Origin: SB11 sp037968475
GTDB taxonomy: Bacteria; Bacteroidota; Bacteroidia; UBA8524
DNA length: 64,000 nucleotides
Direction of reading: 5' to 3'
NCBI GenBank assembly: GCA_037968475.1
Contig: JBBKVO010000001.1
Coordinates: 186,001 to 250,000, forward strand
The notes below the pieces were generated by a model, which did no database searches, was not told the DNA's origin, and saw only the letters and a program-made list of their open reading frames with translations. The position numbers were made by a program, and so were the translations under genes. How positions within the stretch are numbered: the stretch's first letter is position 1; each line of letters opens with the position of its first letter. Positions 39,936 through 49,318 of this stretch are shown here, piece after piece.

Positions 39936-40415
39936 CTAAAAAACTTCGTCGCCTTTTTCTACCGCTATACCAATATTTACCACTTGTTTTAAGGTATTGG
40001 TACGCATATTTTGTTCAATCTCAAAATGGTATACGCCAGCAGGTTTGGGTACGTATTTTTCTACAATGGGTATGCGGTAGCTTATTATACTGGCAGTGCC
40101 TTTGCCTAGCCAACGCCCATCGCTAGCCGCCAAGGGACTTAAATCTATCCTCCGAACTGAACTATCTCCATTAGGATTTTTGGCATATAGCAATATGTAT
40201 AGGTTGCTGTACTCGTAATCGGGGGTGATGCGCAGGTTTACAAAAAAGTTGTGGTAGTGCGTGGTATCGTTCAATTCAACATCAAACGAAGCACGGTTTT
40301 TATAATGCCAACCTTCTTGGGGTAGAAATAGGTTTTGATCGTAAACGGTATTATCGCTGCAACTGCTTAGCAGCGCAACAACAAAAAGCGATAAAATGAT
40401 GGCTTTTATTCTCAC
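39936..40415 (-). CDS. gldH: Gliding motility lipoprotein GldH
   Basis: A 159-residue lipoprotein with signal MRIKAIILSLFVVALLSSC; the lipobox Cys is at 19. The mature part has FLPQEGWHYKNRASFDVEL (about 30-48), which matches the GldH family, and the central HNFFVNLRITPDYEYSNLYI. GldH is a lipoprotein required for gliding in Flavobacterium johnsoniae. The gene lies 12 bp after ricT, a layout conserved across gliding and many non-gliding Bacteroidota, so presence alone does not prove motility. Other gld genes are not in the window. Confidence 0.85.
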   Translation of the reverse strand: MRIKAIILSLFVVALLSSCSDNTVYDQNLFLPQEGWHYKNRASFDVELNDTTHYHNFFVNLRITPDYEYSNLYILLYAKNPNGDSSVRRIDLSPLAASDGRWLGKGTASIISYRIPIVEKYVPKPAGVYHFEIEQNMRTNTLKQVVNIGIAVEKGDEVF

Positions 40416-40427
40416 AGGTTTACAAAG

Positions 40428-41609
40428 TTAGTCGTTCCTCTTTTTTTTCCTGTAATTGTTATTTCTTCTGTTGCCACTTTTTTTGCGTCCGCCGCCGCCA
40501 CTTTTCTTTTTGGGGGCTAGGTTATCCAAACGGGTAAGGTCGTTTTCACTTATAATATCCTCATCAATAGAGCGTTCAAGGGCGGTAGCACCTTTTGGGG
40601 TGTCAATAAATATCTCGCCTTTTTTACCCTCTTTATTAAGAGAAATTATTTCGTTTACTTTTTTTATTTCGAGTGGAAACCAATCTGAACTGTTTTCGTA
40701 TACAAACCACATTTGGCGTTTAAGAATATCAGTTTTTAGTGAGCGTGCAAAACCCACATTCGTTTCTATAGTGATATTTTCACCTCTTGGGAATTCTTCA
40801 AGGGCTTCTAAATAGGTATCTAACTCAAAGTTAAGACAGCATTTTAGCCTACCGCATTGCCCTGAAAGTTTAAGCATATTAATGGATAGGTTTTGAAAAC
40901 GGGCTGCTGATGTGTTTACCAATTTAAAATCGGTAAGCCATGTAGAGCAGCACAATTCGCGACCGCAAGAACCAATACCGCCTAATCGGGCAGCTTCTTG
41001 GCGGTAGCCTATCTGTTTCATTTCTATACGAACTTTAAATTCTTCGGCAAAACGTTTTATCAGTTCCCTAAAATCTACGCGCTCTTCGGCAGTATAAAAG
41101 AATACCACTTTGCGGCCATCACCCTGAAACTCTATATCGCTAAGTTTCATGTGCAGTTTTAGCTCAAGGGCTATAGTACGGGCACGTTCTAGTGTTGGTG
41201 GTTCTTTTGCCTTTAATTCGTCGTATTTTTCGGTGTCTTTTTCGTTAGCGCGGCGGTATATTTTAAACATGTTGTTGCTCTCAGGGTCAACACCATATTT
41301 TTTTAGTTGCAAGCGCACTAATTCGCCACTTAGCGACACGTGTCCGTAGTCGTTTCCGTTATCTGATTGTACTATAACGCCATCGCCTGTAAAAAGCTCA
41401 AGATTGCTATCGTTTTTATAAAATTCTTTGCGGCTGCCTTTAAAACGCACTTCAACAATGTTAAAGGGTACATAGCCAACCGGAGTTTCCATATCACTCA
41501 GCCAATCGTATACGTTTAGTTTGTTGCAACCACCTGTGTTGCACGTGCCATTATTTTTGCATCCTTTGGGCGAGCAACCGCCCCCTGTTCCGCATGATCC
41601 ACATCCCAT
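40428..41609 (-). CDS. ricT: RicT/PSP1-domain protein
   Basis: A 393-residue PSP1-domain protein (YaaT/RicT type). The Cys-rich N-terminal tail (CGSCGTGGGCSPKGC and further Cys) is an addition typical of Bacteroidota. The PSP1 domain has FFYTAEERVDFRELIKRFA (about 168-186), IGSCGRELCCSTWL (about 214-227) and LKLSGQCGRLKCCLNFE (about 247-263). RicT in Bacillus belongs to a Fe-S-carrying complex that affects RNA maturation. The C-terminus is a basic Lys/Arg/Asn tail that could bind RNA. It is followed 12 bp later by gldH. Confidence 0.88.
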   Translation of the reverse strand: MGCGSCGTGGGCSPKGCKNNGTCNTGGCNKLNVYDWLSDMETPVGYVPFNIVEVRFKGSRKEFYKNDSNLELFTGDGVIVQSDNGNDYGHVSLSGELVRLQLKKYGVDPESNNMFKIYRRANEKDTEKYDELKAKEPPTLERARTIALELKLHMKLSDIEFQGDGRKVVFFYTAEERVDFRELIKRFAEEFKVRIEMKQIGYRQEAARLGGIGSCGRELCCSTWLTDFKLVNTSAARFQNLSINMLKLSGQCGRLKCCLNFELDTYLEALEEFPRGENITIETNVGFARSLKTDILKRQMWFVYENSSDWFPLEIKKVNEIISLNKEGKKGEIFIDTPKGATALERSIDEDIISENDLTRLDNLAPKKKSGGGGRKKSGNRRNNNYRKKKRND

Positions 41610-41861
41610 ACTCTATATCGTTCTTTAATCCGTAAGTTAATAAATGTACAACTTAGCACAAAAAAGTGTAGGGGCGAAACAAATGATTTGCTTTGCAGGT
41701 ATACCTGTGTTTATCATCCTCAACGTAGGTTAAGAATATTATTATTGATAGATTATACGTAGTGCCAACCAGTTGGCTACTACAAAGGTGCACCTTGCAA
41801 AAAAAATCAAACGTTTGGCACTTCAACTCACTAATCTTCCATTAAATATCAGCACTTTTCA

Positions 41862-42974
41862 CTACCCCACTTTAACGGCCAAGTTATTTTTAATAAGCAA
41901 AGATAAATTAATTAATGTAATCTTGGCATTAGCATTTCGTTCAGTGTGGTAAATAGCGTCGTTAAAGGCGTTGGTGATGGTTTCGATGGTGTTGGTATTG
42001 AGAAAGTTAGAAAATTTGCCCACAAAATCGCGCTCTTTTTCGGTAAGGCGTAGCATTTGCCCGTCAGTATTTTGAGCGATAAGACATTCGCGGAAAATGT
42101 GCAGTCCATAAGCAAAAAAATGTTTTAGCATTTCACGCCCCAGTGTGGCGGCTTCGTCTATCCATGTTAATACATTGGCCATATCGTTTTTATAGCACAT
42201 CAACATCCAATTGCGGAAGCTATCGAAAAAGTTGTTTTCGGTTTGGCTCAGTAGTTTTACAGCAAGGTTATAGTTACCCTCGCTTAAAAATGCTGCTGCA
42301 CGCGCAGTTTCGGCGTCGGCTTGGTTGCGCTGCATTAAAGCATCTTGTATTTGGGGCTGTTGCAATGCTGGTATCTTTACCAATTGGGTACGCGATTTTA
42401 TGGTGCCCAAAATATGCTCGTCGTTATTGGCGGCTAATAGAAATAGTGTTTTTTGTGGTGGTTCTTCAATCAGTTTTAGCAAGGTATTGCCTTCTTTGCC
42501 CAAATATTCAGGCATCCACATTATTAGTACTTTAAAATTTCCTTCAAAGCTTTTTAACGATAGTTTTTTGATGATGTTTCGGCATTCATCCACCGTAATG
42601 TTACCCTGTTTGTTTTCAGCCCCCAAACTCATTAACCAATCGAAAACGCCCAAATAGGGATTGGCTAAGAAGGTGGTACGCCATTGTTCTATAAAATTGT
42701 CTGATATTTCTTTTGCACCCACCGTAGGGTAGGTGAAATGCAAATCAGGGTGAATTAGTTTGCTATATTTTGTACAGTTGGGGCAAGTGCCACAGCTATC
42801 ATCGTCGGTTTTGTTGGGACAGCCTATATATTGTGCATAGGCAAGGGCAAGGGCAAGGTTGCCGTTGCCTTCGGGACCTAAAAACATTTGGGCATGGGGC
42901 ACGCGCCCTTCTTGCACACCTGTTATCAGTTTTTTCTTTATGGCTTCTTGGCCTATGATATCTTTAAATTGCAC
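41862..42974 (-). CDS. holB: DNA polymerase III subunit delta'
   Basis: A 370-residue clamp-loader subunit with AAA+ fold. FKDIIGQEAIKKKL at the N-terminus is followed by a degenerate Walker A (GPEGNGNLALALAYA), the zinc cluster CGTCPNC (with Cys52 nearby) and LLKLIEEPPQKTLFLLAANN (about 161-180) followed by SRTQ. The lack of a proper P-loop is expected: delta' does not hydrolyse ATP. It stands apart from ricT by 252 bp of DNA in which nothing was recognised apart from a short palindrome, CCAACCAGTTGG. Confidence 0.93.
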   Translation of the reverse strand: MQFKDIIGQEAIKKKLITGVQEGRVPHAQMFLGPEGNGNLALALAYAQYIGCPNKTDDDSCGTCPNCTKYSKLIHPDLHFTYPTVGAKEISDNFIEQWRTTFLANPYLGVFDWLMSLGAENKQGNITVDECRNIIKKLSLKSFEGNFKVLIMWMPEYLGKEGNTLLKLIEEPPQKTLFLLAANNDEHILGTIKSRTQLVKIPALQQPQIQDALMQRNQADAETARAAAFLSEGNYNLAVKLLSQTENNFFDSFRNWMLMCYKNDMANVLTWIDEAATLGREMLKHFFAYGLHIFRECLIAQNTDGQMLRLTEKERDFVGKFSNFLNTNTIETITNAFNDAIYHTERNANAKITLINLSLLIKNNLAVKVG

Positions 42975-43074
42975 CGGGCGAAGTTAGGAAATGTGTAGAT
43001 ATGCTATTTTGAAAAATTTATTGTTTAATAAATATTCCCAACCACTTACTTCTAATCACCAATCACTAAATTAA

Positions 43075-43082
43075 TATCTTTG
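43075..43082 (+). promoter_or_regulatory. -7 promoter element for the second GT2 gene
   Basis: TATCTTTG matches TAnnTTTG and ends only 7 nt before the ATG at 43090, so transcription would begin at or next to the start codon. Confidence 0.5.
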
Positions 43083-43089
43083 CCCCTAA

Positions 43090-43842
43090 ATGCAGCCTAA
43101 GCTATCCATAATTACCGTTACCTATAATGCTGAAAGGTTTTTAGAGCCTACCATACAAAGCATTGCCACACAAACCTATACCAATATTGAATACATTATT
43201 GTTGATGGCGGCAGCAAAGACGGCACGGTGGATATTGTAAAAAAATACCCCAATGTGGTGAGTCAATGGGTTAGCGAACGCGATAATGGTTTGTACGATG
43301 CTATGAACAAGGGTTTGCAAATGGCAACGGGCGATTATACTATGGTGCTAAATGCAGGTGATTTGCTGGATAGCCCCGATACTATTGCCAATGCTTTTGC
43401 CCAATGCAAGGGCGAGGATGTGCTGTATGGCGATACTAAAATTATTGATACAAACTATCAGTTTGTGGGGATGCGCCACTTTACACCGCCTGAAAATCTA
43501 ACATGGAAAAGTTTTGAGCAAGGCATGGTAGTGTGCCATCAATCTATCATCAGTAAAAAAGAGATTACTCCGAGCTATAACCTAAACTATAAGATTGCTG
43601 CCGATATTGATTGGGCTATTCGCTTGCTTAAAAATACCAAAAGCAGTAAAAATATTCATTTGGTGATTACCCAATTTATGCAAGACGGTATCAGCTCGCA
43701 ACAACGCTGGGCAGGTGTGCGAGAGCGTTTTGGGGTGATGATACACTACTTTGGTTTTTTTACTACGTTGTGGAATAATGTCTCGCGCGGGCTAAACTAC
43801 TTTCTCACTCTACGCTTTTTGAATAATGTGAGGAAGGGTTAA
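43090..43842 (+). CDS. Family 2 glycosyltransferase (WcaA-like)
   Basis: A 250-residue GT-A enzyme with SIITVTYNAERFLEPTIQSI (about 6-25), IEYIIVDGGSKDGTVDI (about 35-51), SERDNGLYDAMNKGL (about 62-76) and a late DDL-type NAGDLLDSPD (about 91-100). This pattern is seen in glycosyltransferases of exopolysaccharide or lipopolysaccharide clusters; here it stands alone. Substrates are unknown. The 3' end overlaps that of the convergent membrane protein gene by 4 bp. Confidence 0.87.
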   Translation: MQPKLSIITVTYNAERFLEPTIQSIATQTYTNIEYIIVDGGSKDGTVDIVKKYPNVVSQWVSERDNGLYDAMNKGLQMATGDYTMVLNAGDLLDSPDTIANAFAQCKGEDVLYGDTKIIDTNYQFVGMRHFTPPENLTWKSFEQGMVVCHQSIISKKEITPSYNLNYKIAADIDWAIRLLKNTKSSKNIHLVITQFMQDGISSQQRWAGVRERFGVMIHYFGFFTTLWNNVSRGLNYFLTLRFLNNVRKG

Positions 43843-44387
43843 TTATCATTTAGTTTTTTATAGTTAAGCAGTATAAACGCAACTAAAATAATTAATAATG
43901 CAATCTCACTAGCTATTTGCAACTCATCTGCATACGACCAATGCTCCACTCTAAACAGTCGCCAAAGTATCCAAGAGAAAGCGAATACTAGTTTTAAAAA
44001 CGCTATAACTGAATATTCTTTTTTGGTTGTGAAAAAATAGAGGGTATAAATTATTGGTATTGAAAGCAAACTTATAATTAGCAATACATCTGCAAATGGC
44101 CAATGCTGTATTTTAAATAGTGCCCCAATAATTATTATTCCCGCACTAATATTTAGTAAGTTGGCATATCGGCTGTATGCAAACTGTCCGTTTTTTAGCA
44201 GTAGTGATACACCTGCATATACAAGTACAGAACTTATTAGGGTTAATCCGCTAGATACTCTGCCATACTCCATTATTTCAAACTGATACCCCAAGTAGGC
44301 TATAATTAACAGCACAACATTTACCAGTAATGTTTGCAATAGGGTTTTATTGCTAAAGATTAAAAATACCCTTGGGAAAACCAACAT
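43839..44387 (-). CDS. Membrane protein with repeated HWPFAD-type motif (GldL-like)
   Basis: A 182-residue membrane protein with about six hydrophobic segments. Two related motifs are visible: LFKIQHWPFADVLLI (about 90-104) and LFRVEHWSYADELQI (about 145-159). The 'K-x-x-HWPF' type motif occurs in GldL, the T9SS motor protein, and in several short Bacteroidota membrane proteins. There is no C-terminal cytoplasmic domain as in GldL. Function is unknown. It is the last gene of the exporter operon, 2 bp after the TolC gene start region, and its end overlaps that of the GT2 gene. Confidence 0.6.
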   Translation of the reverse strand: MLVFPRVFLIFSNKTLLQTLLVNVVLLIIAYLGYQFEIMEYGRVSSGLTLISSVLVYAGVSLLLKNGQFAYSRYANLLNISAGIIIIGALFKIQHWPFADVLLIISLLSIPIIYTLYFFTTKKEYSVIAFLKLVFAFSWILWRLFRVEHWSYADELQIASEIALLIILVAFILLNYKKLNDN

Positions 44388-44389
44388 GC

Positions 44390-45841
44390 CTATTTCACCA
44401 ATATTTTATTGCCTGTTTCAAAATCAAATAGGGTAAGGCGGCGCAGTTGGTAATAGGCTACCCAAAAGTTTTGCAGGTTGCGTATGTAGCCAATAAGGGC
44501 TTGGTCTTTCTCGTTTTGAGCTATAGTAAGGTTAGTAAGGTCTATTTTTCCTAATATAAATCGTTTGGTACTTATCTCGTAACGTTGGCGGGCAATGGTA
44601 TCAGCCTTTGCCGATATTAATAATATTTTTTTAAGCTGGTTAAACTGCAATACGTTACTCATTATTTCCAGTTCTAAACTATTGCGGTTGTTTTCTATTT
44701 GTGCTAGTCGGCTCTCTTTATCATTTTTGGCTACCATGTAGGCAGCTTTGTTTCGTCCAAAATTTAAAATAGGCATGGTGAAACCAATAGTAAGTTGTTG
44801 CGAGTTTAGCAGGTTATTATACGCTTGGTCTAGCTGATCTGCGCGCTGATTAAGACCAAAACTAGCAGTAAGGTCGCCTGTAAACCTACGATTGGCAAGG
44901 GCTTGGTTTATGTTTATATCAGCATCAATTTCTTGCATCTGGAAACCAACATAGTTGCTTCTGTTGTCGCGGGCTTCGGCTAATGCTTGTTCAAGCTCAA
45001 CTATATACAAAGGTGGGGTTTCTTCGTATACTACCTCTAGCTTAGTGTTTTCGGGCACGCCCAAAAGATTTTTTAGTCTTTTTTCAGAAGTAATTAACGA
45101 TATACCAATTTGGTCAACCGTATTGCGGGCATTCATCAAACTTAATTCGGCTTGCAGTTTATCGTTTTCGGCAATTTTGCCCACATTGTACCGTCCTTCG
45201 GCAACGGTGTACAAAGTATCGTTTATAGCGGCATTGTATTCAGCATTTTTTAATTGCTTTTGGGCGATGTAATAATCAAAAAAGGCATTTGTAATGGCTA
45301 TCGATAGATCTTCTAACGATTCGGTAGCTTGTTTTTTGGCAAACTCGTATTGCAGTTTGGCTTGTTTCCAGTTCCAACGTAGGCTATTCACTTTAAATAA
45401 AGGTTGGCGTATACCCAATTGCAAAGGGGCAGCTTGCCAAGTTGCTGTTGGGTTTGCTCCAAATTGATCTATTCGTCCTAAGCCCGAAGAAAGAAACACA
45501 CTTCCCCCCGTCGCTGTAATATTTTGCGATAAATCTAACGAGCCTTGAGAGCTGGCAACGTTTTGTTCTTGATACGATAAACCACCTGTGGGCAATGTTA
45601 TTTGGGTAACCCTGCGCGATAAACCGGGCAAATTTCCATTAAGTGCCAAACTGGGCAATAGGGCTGAACGTGATGAAATATAGTTCCACTCGGCACTGCT
45701 ATATGCGGCTTTTATACTTCGGGCACTTGGGCTGTTTTCGTGCCCAAAAGCTATAGCTTGTTTTAGGTTTAATACCATTTGCCCAAAAAGGGTTGCGGTG
45801 CAAAAGGTAAATGCTAGCAGTACGGTAATTTTTTTATTCAT
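44390..45841 (-). CDS. TolC-family outer-membrane efflux protein
   Basis: A 483-residue outer-membrane factor with signal peptide (MNKKITVLLAFTFCTATLFGQ). Two OEP domains are suggested by the long helical stretches around QLKNAEYNAAINDTLYTVAEGRYNVGKIAENDKLQAEL-like sequence (about 195-232) and RYEISTKRFILGKIDLTNLTIAQNEKDQA (about 423-451), each with the G-K-I-D-x-x-N/L pattern of TolC proteins. It forms the outer-membrane channel of the exporter whose permease and adaptor genes precede it. Its start overlaps the permease gene by 8 bp. Confidence 0.92.
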   Translation of the reverse strand: MNKKITVLLAFTFCTATLFGQMVLNLKQAIAFGHENSPSARSIKAAYSSAEWNYISSRSALLPSLALNGNLPGLSRRVTQITLPTGGLSYQEQNVASSQGSLDLSQNITATGGSVFLSSGLGRIDQFGANPTATWQAAPLQLGIRQPLFKVNSLRWNWKQAKLQYEFAKKQATESLEDLSIAITNAFFDYYIAQKQLKNAEYNAAINDTLYTVAEGRYNVGKIAENDKLQAELSLMNARNTVDQIGISLITSEKRLKNLLGVPENTKLEVVYEETPPLYIVELEQALAEARDNRSNYVGFQMQEIDADININQALANRRFTGDLTASFGLNQRADQLDQAYNNLLNSQQLTIGFTMPILNFGRNKAAYMVAKNDKESRLAQIENNRNSLELEIMSNVLQFNQLKKILLISAKADTIARQRYEISTKRFILGKIDLTNLTIAQNEKDQALIGYIRNLQNFWVAYYQLRRLTLFDFETGNKILVK

Positions 45842-47177
45842 ACCTTAATGATTCTACAGGGTCTTGTTTAGCTGCGCGCCTTGCAGGTGCTATACCTGAA
45901 ACTAAGCCCACTAATATTGATATAGTAAACGATATGAGAATGGAAAAGGGGGTGATAATGGTTTTTGTCTCCATAAGATAATCAATGGCGTAGCAAAAGC
46001 CTATACCCACCAAAACACCTAGTATACCGCCCGATATGCTGATAGTAACAGCTTCGCTGATAAACTGTAATGAAATATCTTTGCGGGTAGCACCAAGTGA
46101 TTGACGAAGGCCAATTTCTTTTATACGCTCCATTACACTGGCAAGCATAATATTCATAATACCTATACCGCCAACTATTAGTGATATGCCGGCTATAAAA
46201 GCCAACATATTATTAAACTGGCGTTTGTTTTTTTGCTGTTGTTTAAGCAGTAGTTCAGGTATTTGTACTTCAAAATCCTCTACATCATTGTGTCGGCGTT
46301 TCAGTATTTTTTTCACTACTTCTGATACCTCGCGCATCTCGTCAGTATTTTTCACCTTTATCACCAGTTTGTCTATTTGGTGGTAGTTTTCGGGCTTCTT
46401 TTCTTGGTCATCATCATCCCAGTTGTTACGGCGCATATCGCTTGGGGTAATTTTAGCACGGTTTTTAAACCTTGCCAGCATGGTGTTTACAGGTATATAT
46501 ACCTCCTCGTTGGCATTACGTACTGCGTAGGACGATATGGTTTGGTCGGATACATTTTTTTCGCCCAAAACACCTACTACAGTTAGCCAAACATCGCCAC
46601 ATTTTATTTTTTGCCCAATGGGTTCTATATCAGTAAATAATTTTGCGCGTAGCGATTTACCTATAATGCACACAGGTTCGGCAAGGGCAAAGTTTACATT
46701 ACTAAAAGAGTTGCCATCGCTTACGTTTAGCACTGCCACATCAAAAAAGTGATTGTTTATGCCTATTATTTTGCCTGATAGACGTTTGCCGCCTCGCATC
46801 ACAGGTGTTTCAAGTTCTATTTCGGGGCTGGCAAAATCAACATAGCTTTTAAGAGTGCTCATTATGTTTTCACCATCCGCAATGCTTAAACCGGGGGTGT
46901 ATCGTTTTACCTTTTCGCTCTCTTTTTCTTCTGAGGCTTGGTTTTTATCCTTCTGTTGGTCTTCTTTCCAAAGAGCGATTATGGTAATATTATTTGAGCC
47001 TACTTGTTTTAGCTGTTCGGCTATTTCTTGCTCAGTTCCTTTGCCAATGGCTAGCATGGCTATAACTGCCGAAACACCAAAAATAATACCCAATGAGGTG
47101 AGGAAGGTGCGAAAGCCATTATAGGTAATAGCTTCAAGCCCTATTAAAAAGTTAAACGTGAGGCGGTTAAATTTCAT
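45834..47177 (-). CDS. MacB/FtsX-type ABC transporter permease
   Basis: A 447-residue permease with an N-terminal membrane helix (about 22-44, FRTFLTSLGIIFGVSAVIAM), a large periplasmic MacB core domain (about 45-320) and three C-terminal helices with the FtsX signature ERIKEIGLRQSLGATRKDI (about 354-372). It lacks the fused ATPase domain of true MacB; a separate ATP-binding protein would be needed, and none is in the window's operon. It follows the adaptor gene by 14 bp. Confidence 0.92.
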   Translation of the reverse strand: MKFNRLTFNFLIGLEAITYNGFRTFLTSLGIIFGVSAVIAMLAIGKGTEQEIAEQLKQVGSNNITIIALWKEDQQKDKNQASEEKESEKVKRYTPGLSIADGENIMSTLKSYVDFASPEIELETPVMRGGKRLSGKIIGINNHFFDVAVLNVSDGNSFSNVNFALAEPVCIIGKSLRAKLFTDIEPIGQKIKCGDVWLTVVGVLGEKNVSDQTISSYAVRNANEEVYIPVNTMLARFKNRAKITPSDMRRNNWDDDDQEKKPENYHQIDKLVIKVKNTDEMREVSEVVKKILKRRHNDVEDFEVQIPELLLKQQQKNKRQFNNMLAFIAGISLIVGGIGIMNIMLASVMERIKEIGLRQSLGATRKDISLQFISEAVTISISGGILGVLVGIGFCYAIDYLMETKTIITPFSILISFTISILVGLVSGIAPARRAAKQDPVESLRYE

Positions 47178-47191
47178 TAGCTACCTTCGGT

Positions 47192-48547
47192 TTACTCGTC
47201 TTCACTAATAATTATTACATCACCGCCTGCGGCATTGGCAGGTGGCTTTTCTTCTTTTTTAGAAGTGTCAATTGGAGCTAAAGGCGGCTTAGTAACACTT
47301 TCAGGTAATAGCTTCCAGTCCATACCGGCAGTATCTGAAAGGTCTTTTAATATTACCACATCACCTTCTTCAAGACCATATTTTACATAAGCATCTTTGT
47401 TGTTAGTAGCTTCTACATATACTTGTTGGCGTATAACTCTACCTCCGTTTGATTTGTATACAAACGACATTGATCCTGAGACGTTAACTGCTTCTATTGG
47501 CACAGTAAGGGCAGTATCATAACCACCATAGTTAATATTACAGCTTGTAGTCATAGATGGACGAAGGGTACTGTCGTTTGAAAGAACATCAATCACTACT
47601 TCAAACACTTTGCTGTTTTGGTTGGGGCGTTGCTCGCCAATGCTTGCAACATTTTTTACTTTACCTTTCAATTTTTTGTTAGGGTCGGCATCTAAACCAA
47701 TATCTACCTTTTGTCCCGGTTTTACTTTTTGTATGTCTACCTCGTTTACATACGATATTACTTCCATCTCGCGTAAATCGGGTACGTTAGCAACCTCAGG
47801 ATCCCACACGTTCACCGTGCTACCCACTACTCTTTTGCGTCCGTTCCATTCTTTAGCATATATTATCATACCTGCTTTGGGGGCGGTTATGGTAAGCTGA
47901 GATACTAAATCCTCGTAAGTATCTAATTTATTTTGAGCTTTGGCAAGGTCAGATGCTACGATGCTCATTTTGGCTCTTGCTTGAGCTACCTTGTTGGCAA
48001 GGGTTTCGTTTTTTTGTTTTAGGGTACGTTCGGCTTTTTCGTAGGCGTTTTCTACCTGTTGTTTAACGGATGGAGCTTCGTAGGCCGATTGTTCTAATTC
48101 CAGTCTCTTTTGTGCTAATTCAAACTTATAGTTTTCTACCTCGTCGCGAGCTTCACGCAATTGAATAGCAGTATCAAGTTGGGTTTGGTTATATTCTGAT
48201 TGTTTTTTCTGAACGTTTAGTAATTCTTCGTTCAGCTTGTTCATTACCTCTGTTTTATCCAGCGTAGCAACATAACCACCGGGCTGAACTACCGTGCCTT
48301 CGGCTACTAAATCATTTATTTTTATTTGATAAATACCTGCTGAACGAAGGCTTGAGGGAACAGTAATATCAGTTTGAGTTTTAGCACGCAATTCGCCTGT
48401 AACAGTTATTATTACATCAAAACGTCCTTTTTTAACTTTGGCGGTTACATCGGCACCATCAGGAGCACTACTTTTTATAAATAGCCACCAAATGGCAAAA
48501 AGCGTAACTAGGGCAAAAGCAGTGTATAGTAATGTTTTCTTGTTCAT
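47192..48547 (-). CDS. Periplasmic adaptor (HlyD/RND-MFP type) of the exporter
   Basis: A 451-residue adaptor with an N-terminal membrane helix (about 5-23), the first lipoyl half (RFDVIITVTGELRAK), a coiled-coil hairpin (about 95-210) and the second half plus beta-barrel (PKAGMIIYAKEWNGRKRVVGS, GQKVDIGLDADPNKKLKGKV). It ends with an acidic tail (ending ISEDE). It links the inner-membrane permease with the TolC protein. The ATG at 48547 begins the basic/hydrophobic N-terminus; an in-frame start at 48574 is less likely. It is the first gene of the operon. Confidence 0.9.
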   Translation of the reverse strand: MNKKTLLYTAFALVTLFAIWWLFIKSSAPDGADVTAKVKKGRFDVIITVTGELRAKTQTDITVPSSLRSAGIYQIKINDLVAEGTVVQPGGYVATLDKTEVMNKLNEELLNVQKKQSEYNQTQLDTAIQLREARDEVENYKFELAQKRLELEQSAYEAPSVKQQVENAYEKAERTLKQKNETLANKVAQARAKMSIVASDLAKAQNKLDTYEDLVSQLTITAPKAGMIIYAKEWNGRKRVVGSTVNVWDPEVANVPDLREMEVISYVNEVDIQKVKPGQKVDIGLDADPNKKLKGKVKNVASIGEQRPNQNSKVFEVVIDVLSNDSTLRPSMTTSCNINYGGYDTALTVPIEAVNVSGSMSFVYKSNGGRVIRQQVYVEATNNKDAYVKYGLEEGDVVILKDLSDTAGMDWKLLPESVTKPPLAPIDTSKKEEKPPANAAGGDVIIISEDE

Positions 48548-48772
48548 AGGCGATTTAAACAAACATATAAGCAACGAATATATTGAAAGCTAAGTATTGA
48601 AGCCCGCAATTTAGATAAACACCCCTTTATTTTGCTATGTGCTTAACCAAAAAATAAATCGTTAACATTTTTAAGCAATAATTGCACCAGTTTTTTAAGA
48701 ACTTGGTTGTGTATCATCTGTATTTTTTTAATGGTGTAGTTTTTTATGTGTATTACATACTTTCTTTGTGGT

Positions 48773-49318
48773 GTGGATATACAACTGCACGATAAAACTT
48801 TTATTCCTTTTTTAAGTCCGCATGAGGTACAAGAGGCGGTTACTTCTGTAGCCAATAAAATAAATAGCTTCTACGGACAAAAAACACCCATTATACTGCC
48901 TGTACTTGATGGGGCTTTTGTGTTTACTGCTGATTTGGCAAAGCAGCTTACAATACAAGCGCAGTTTTCGTTCATTAAATATAAATCATACCACAATACA
49001 CAAAGTACGGGTAAGGTGAGCCAACTACTGGGCTTGGATATTGATATTAAAGGGCAAGACGTTATTTTGGTTGAAGATATAGTTGATACAGGGCTGACCC
49101 TACATTATTTGCTTGCCGAATTGAAGCAATACCAACCTGCAAGTATTAAAATTGCTACGCTTCTTGCTAAACCTGATGCGTTAAAAGTGCCATTAGAAAT
49201 TGACTTTAAGGGGATTGAAATTCCGAATCGGTTTGTGGTAGGCTATGGTATGGACTATAACGGGCTGGGAAGAAATTTGGATGGAGTTTTTGTGTTGAAG
49301 GATTTGGGAGAGGATTAG
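48773..49318 (+). CDS. hpt: Hypoxanthine phosphoribosyltransferase
   Basis: An approx. 181-residue type I phosphoribosyltransferase for purine salvage, forming IMP (and GMP) from PRPP. The flexible loop region YHNTQSTGKVS (about 71-81), the PRPP motif VILVEDIVDTGLTLHYLL (about 95-112) and the base-recognition segment PNRFVVGYGMDYNGLGRN (about 151-168) are intact. The GTG at 48773 is preferred, since VDIQLHDKTF is the expected N-terminus; an ATG nine codons upstream (48746) is an alternative. The gene converges on the archaemetzincin gene, with a 4-bp overlap of ends. Confidence 0.88.
   Translation: MDIQLHDKTFIPFLSPHEVQEAVTSVANKINSFYGQKTPIILPVLDGAFVFTADLAKQLTIQAQFSFIKYKSYHNTQSTGKVSQLLGLDIDIKGQDVILVEDIVDTGLTLHYLLAELKQYQPASIKIATLLAKPDALKVPLEIDFKGIEIPNRFVVGYGMDYNGLGRNLDGVFVLKDLGED

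Noticed and set aside
39936..40415. Proof of gliding motility from gldH
   Set aside because: gldH and T9SS-type cargo also occur in non-gliding Bacteroidota; the remaining gld genes are not in the window.
42143..42657. Antisense reading frames of 110-130 codons opposite holB
   Set aside because: They are shadows of the holB coding frame, lack family similarity and have no promoter or start context.
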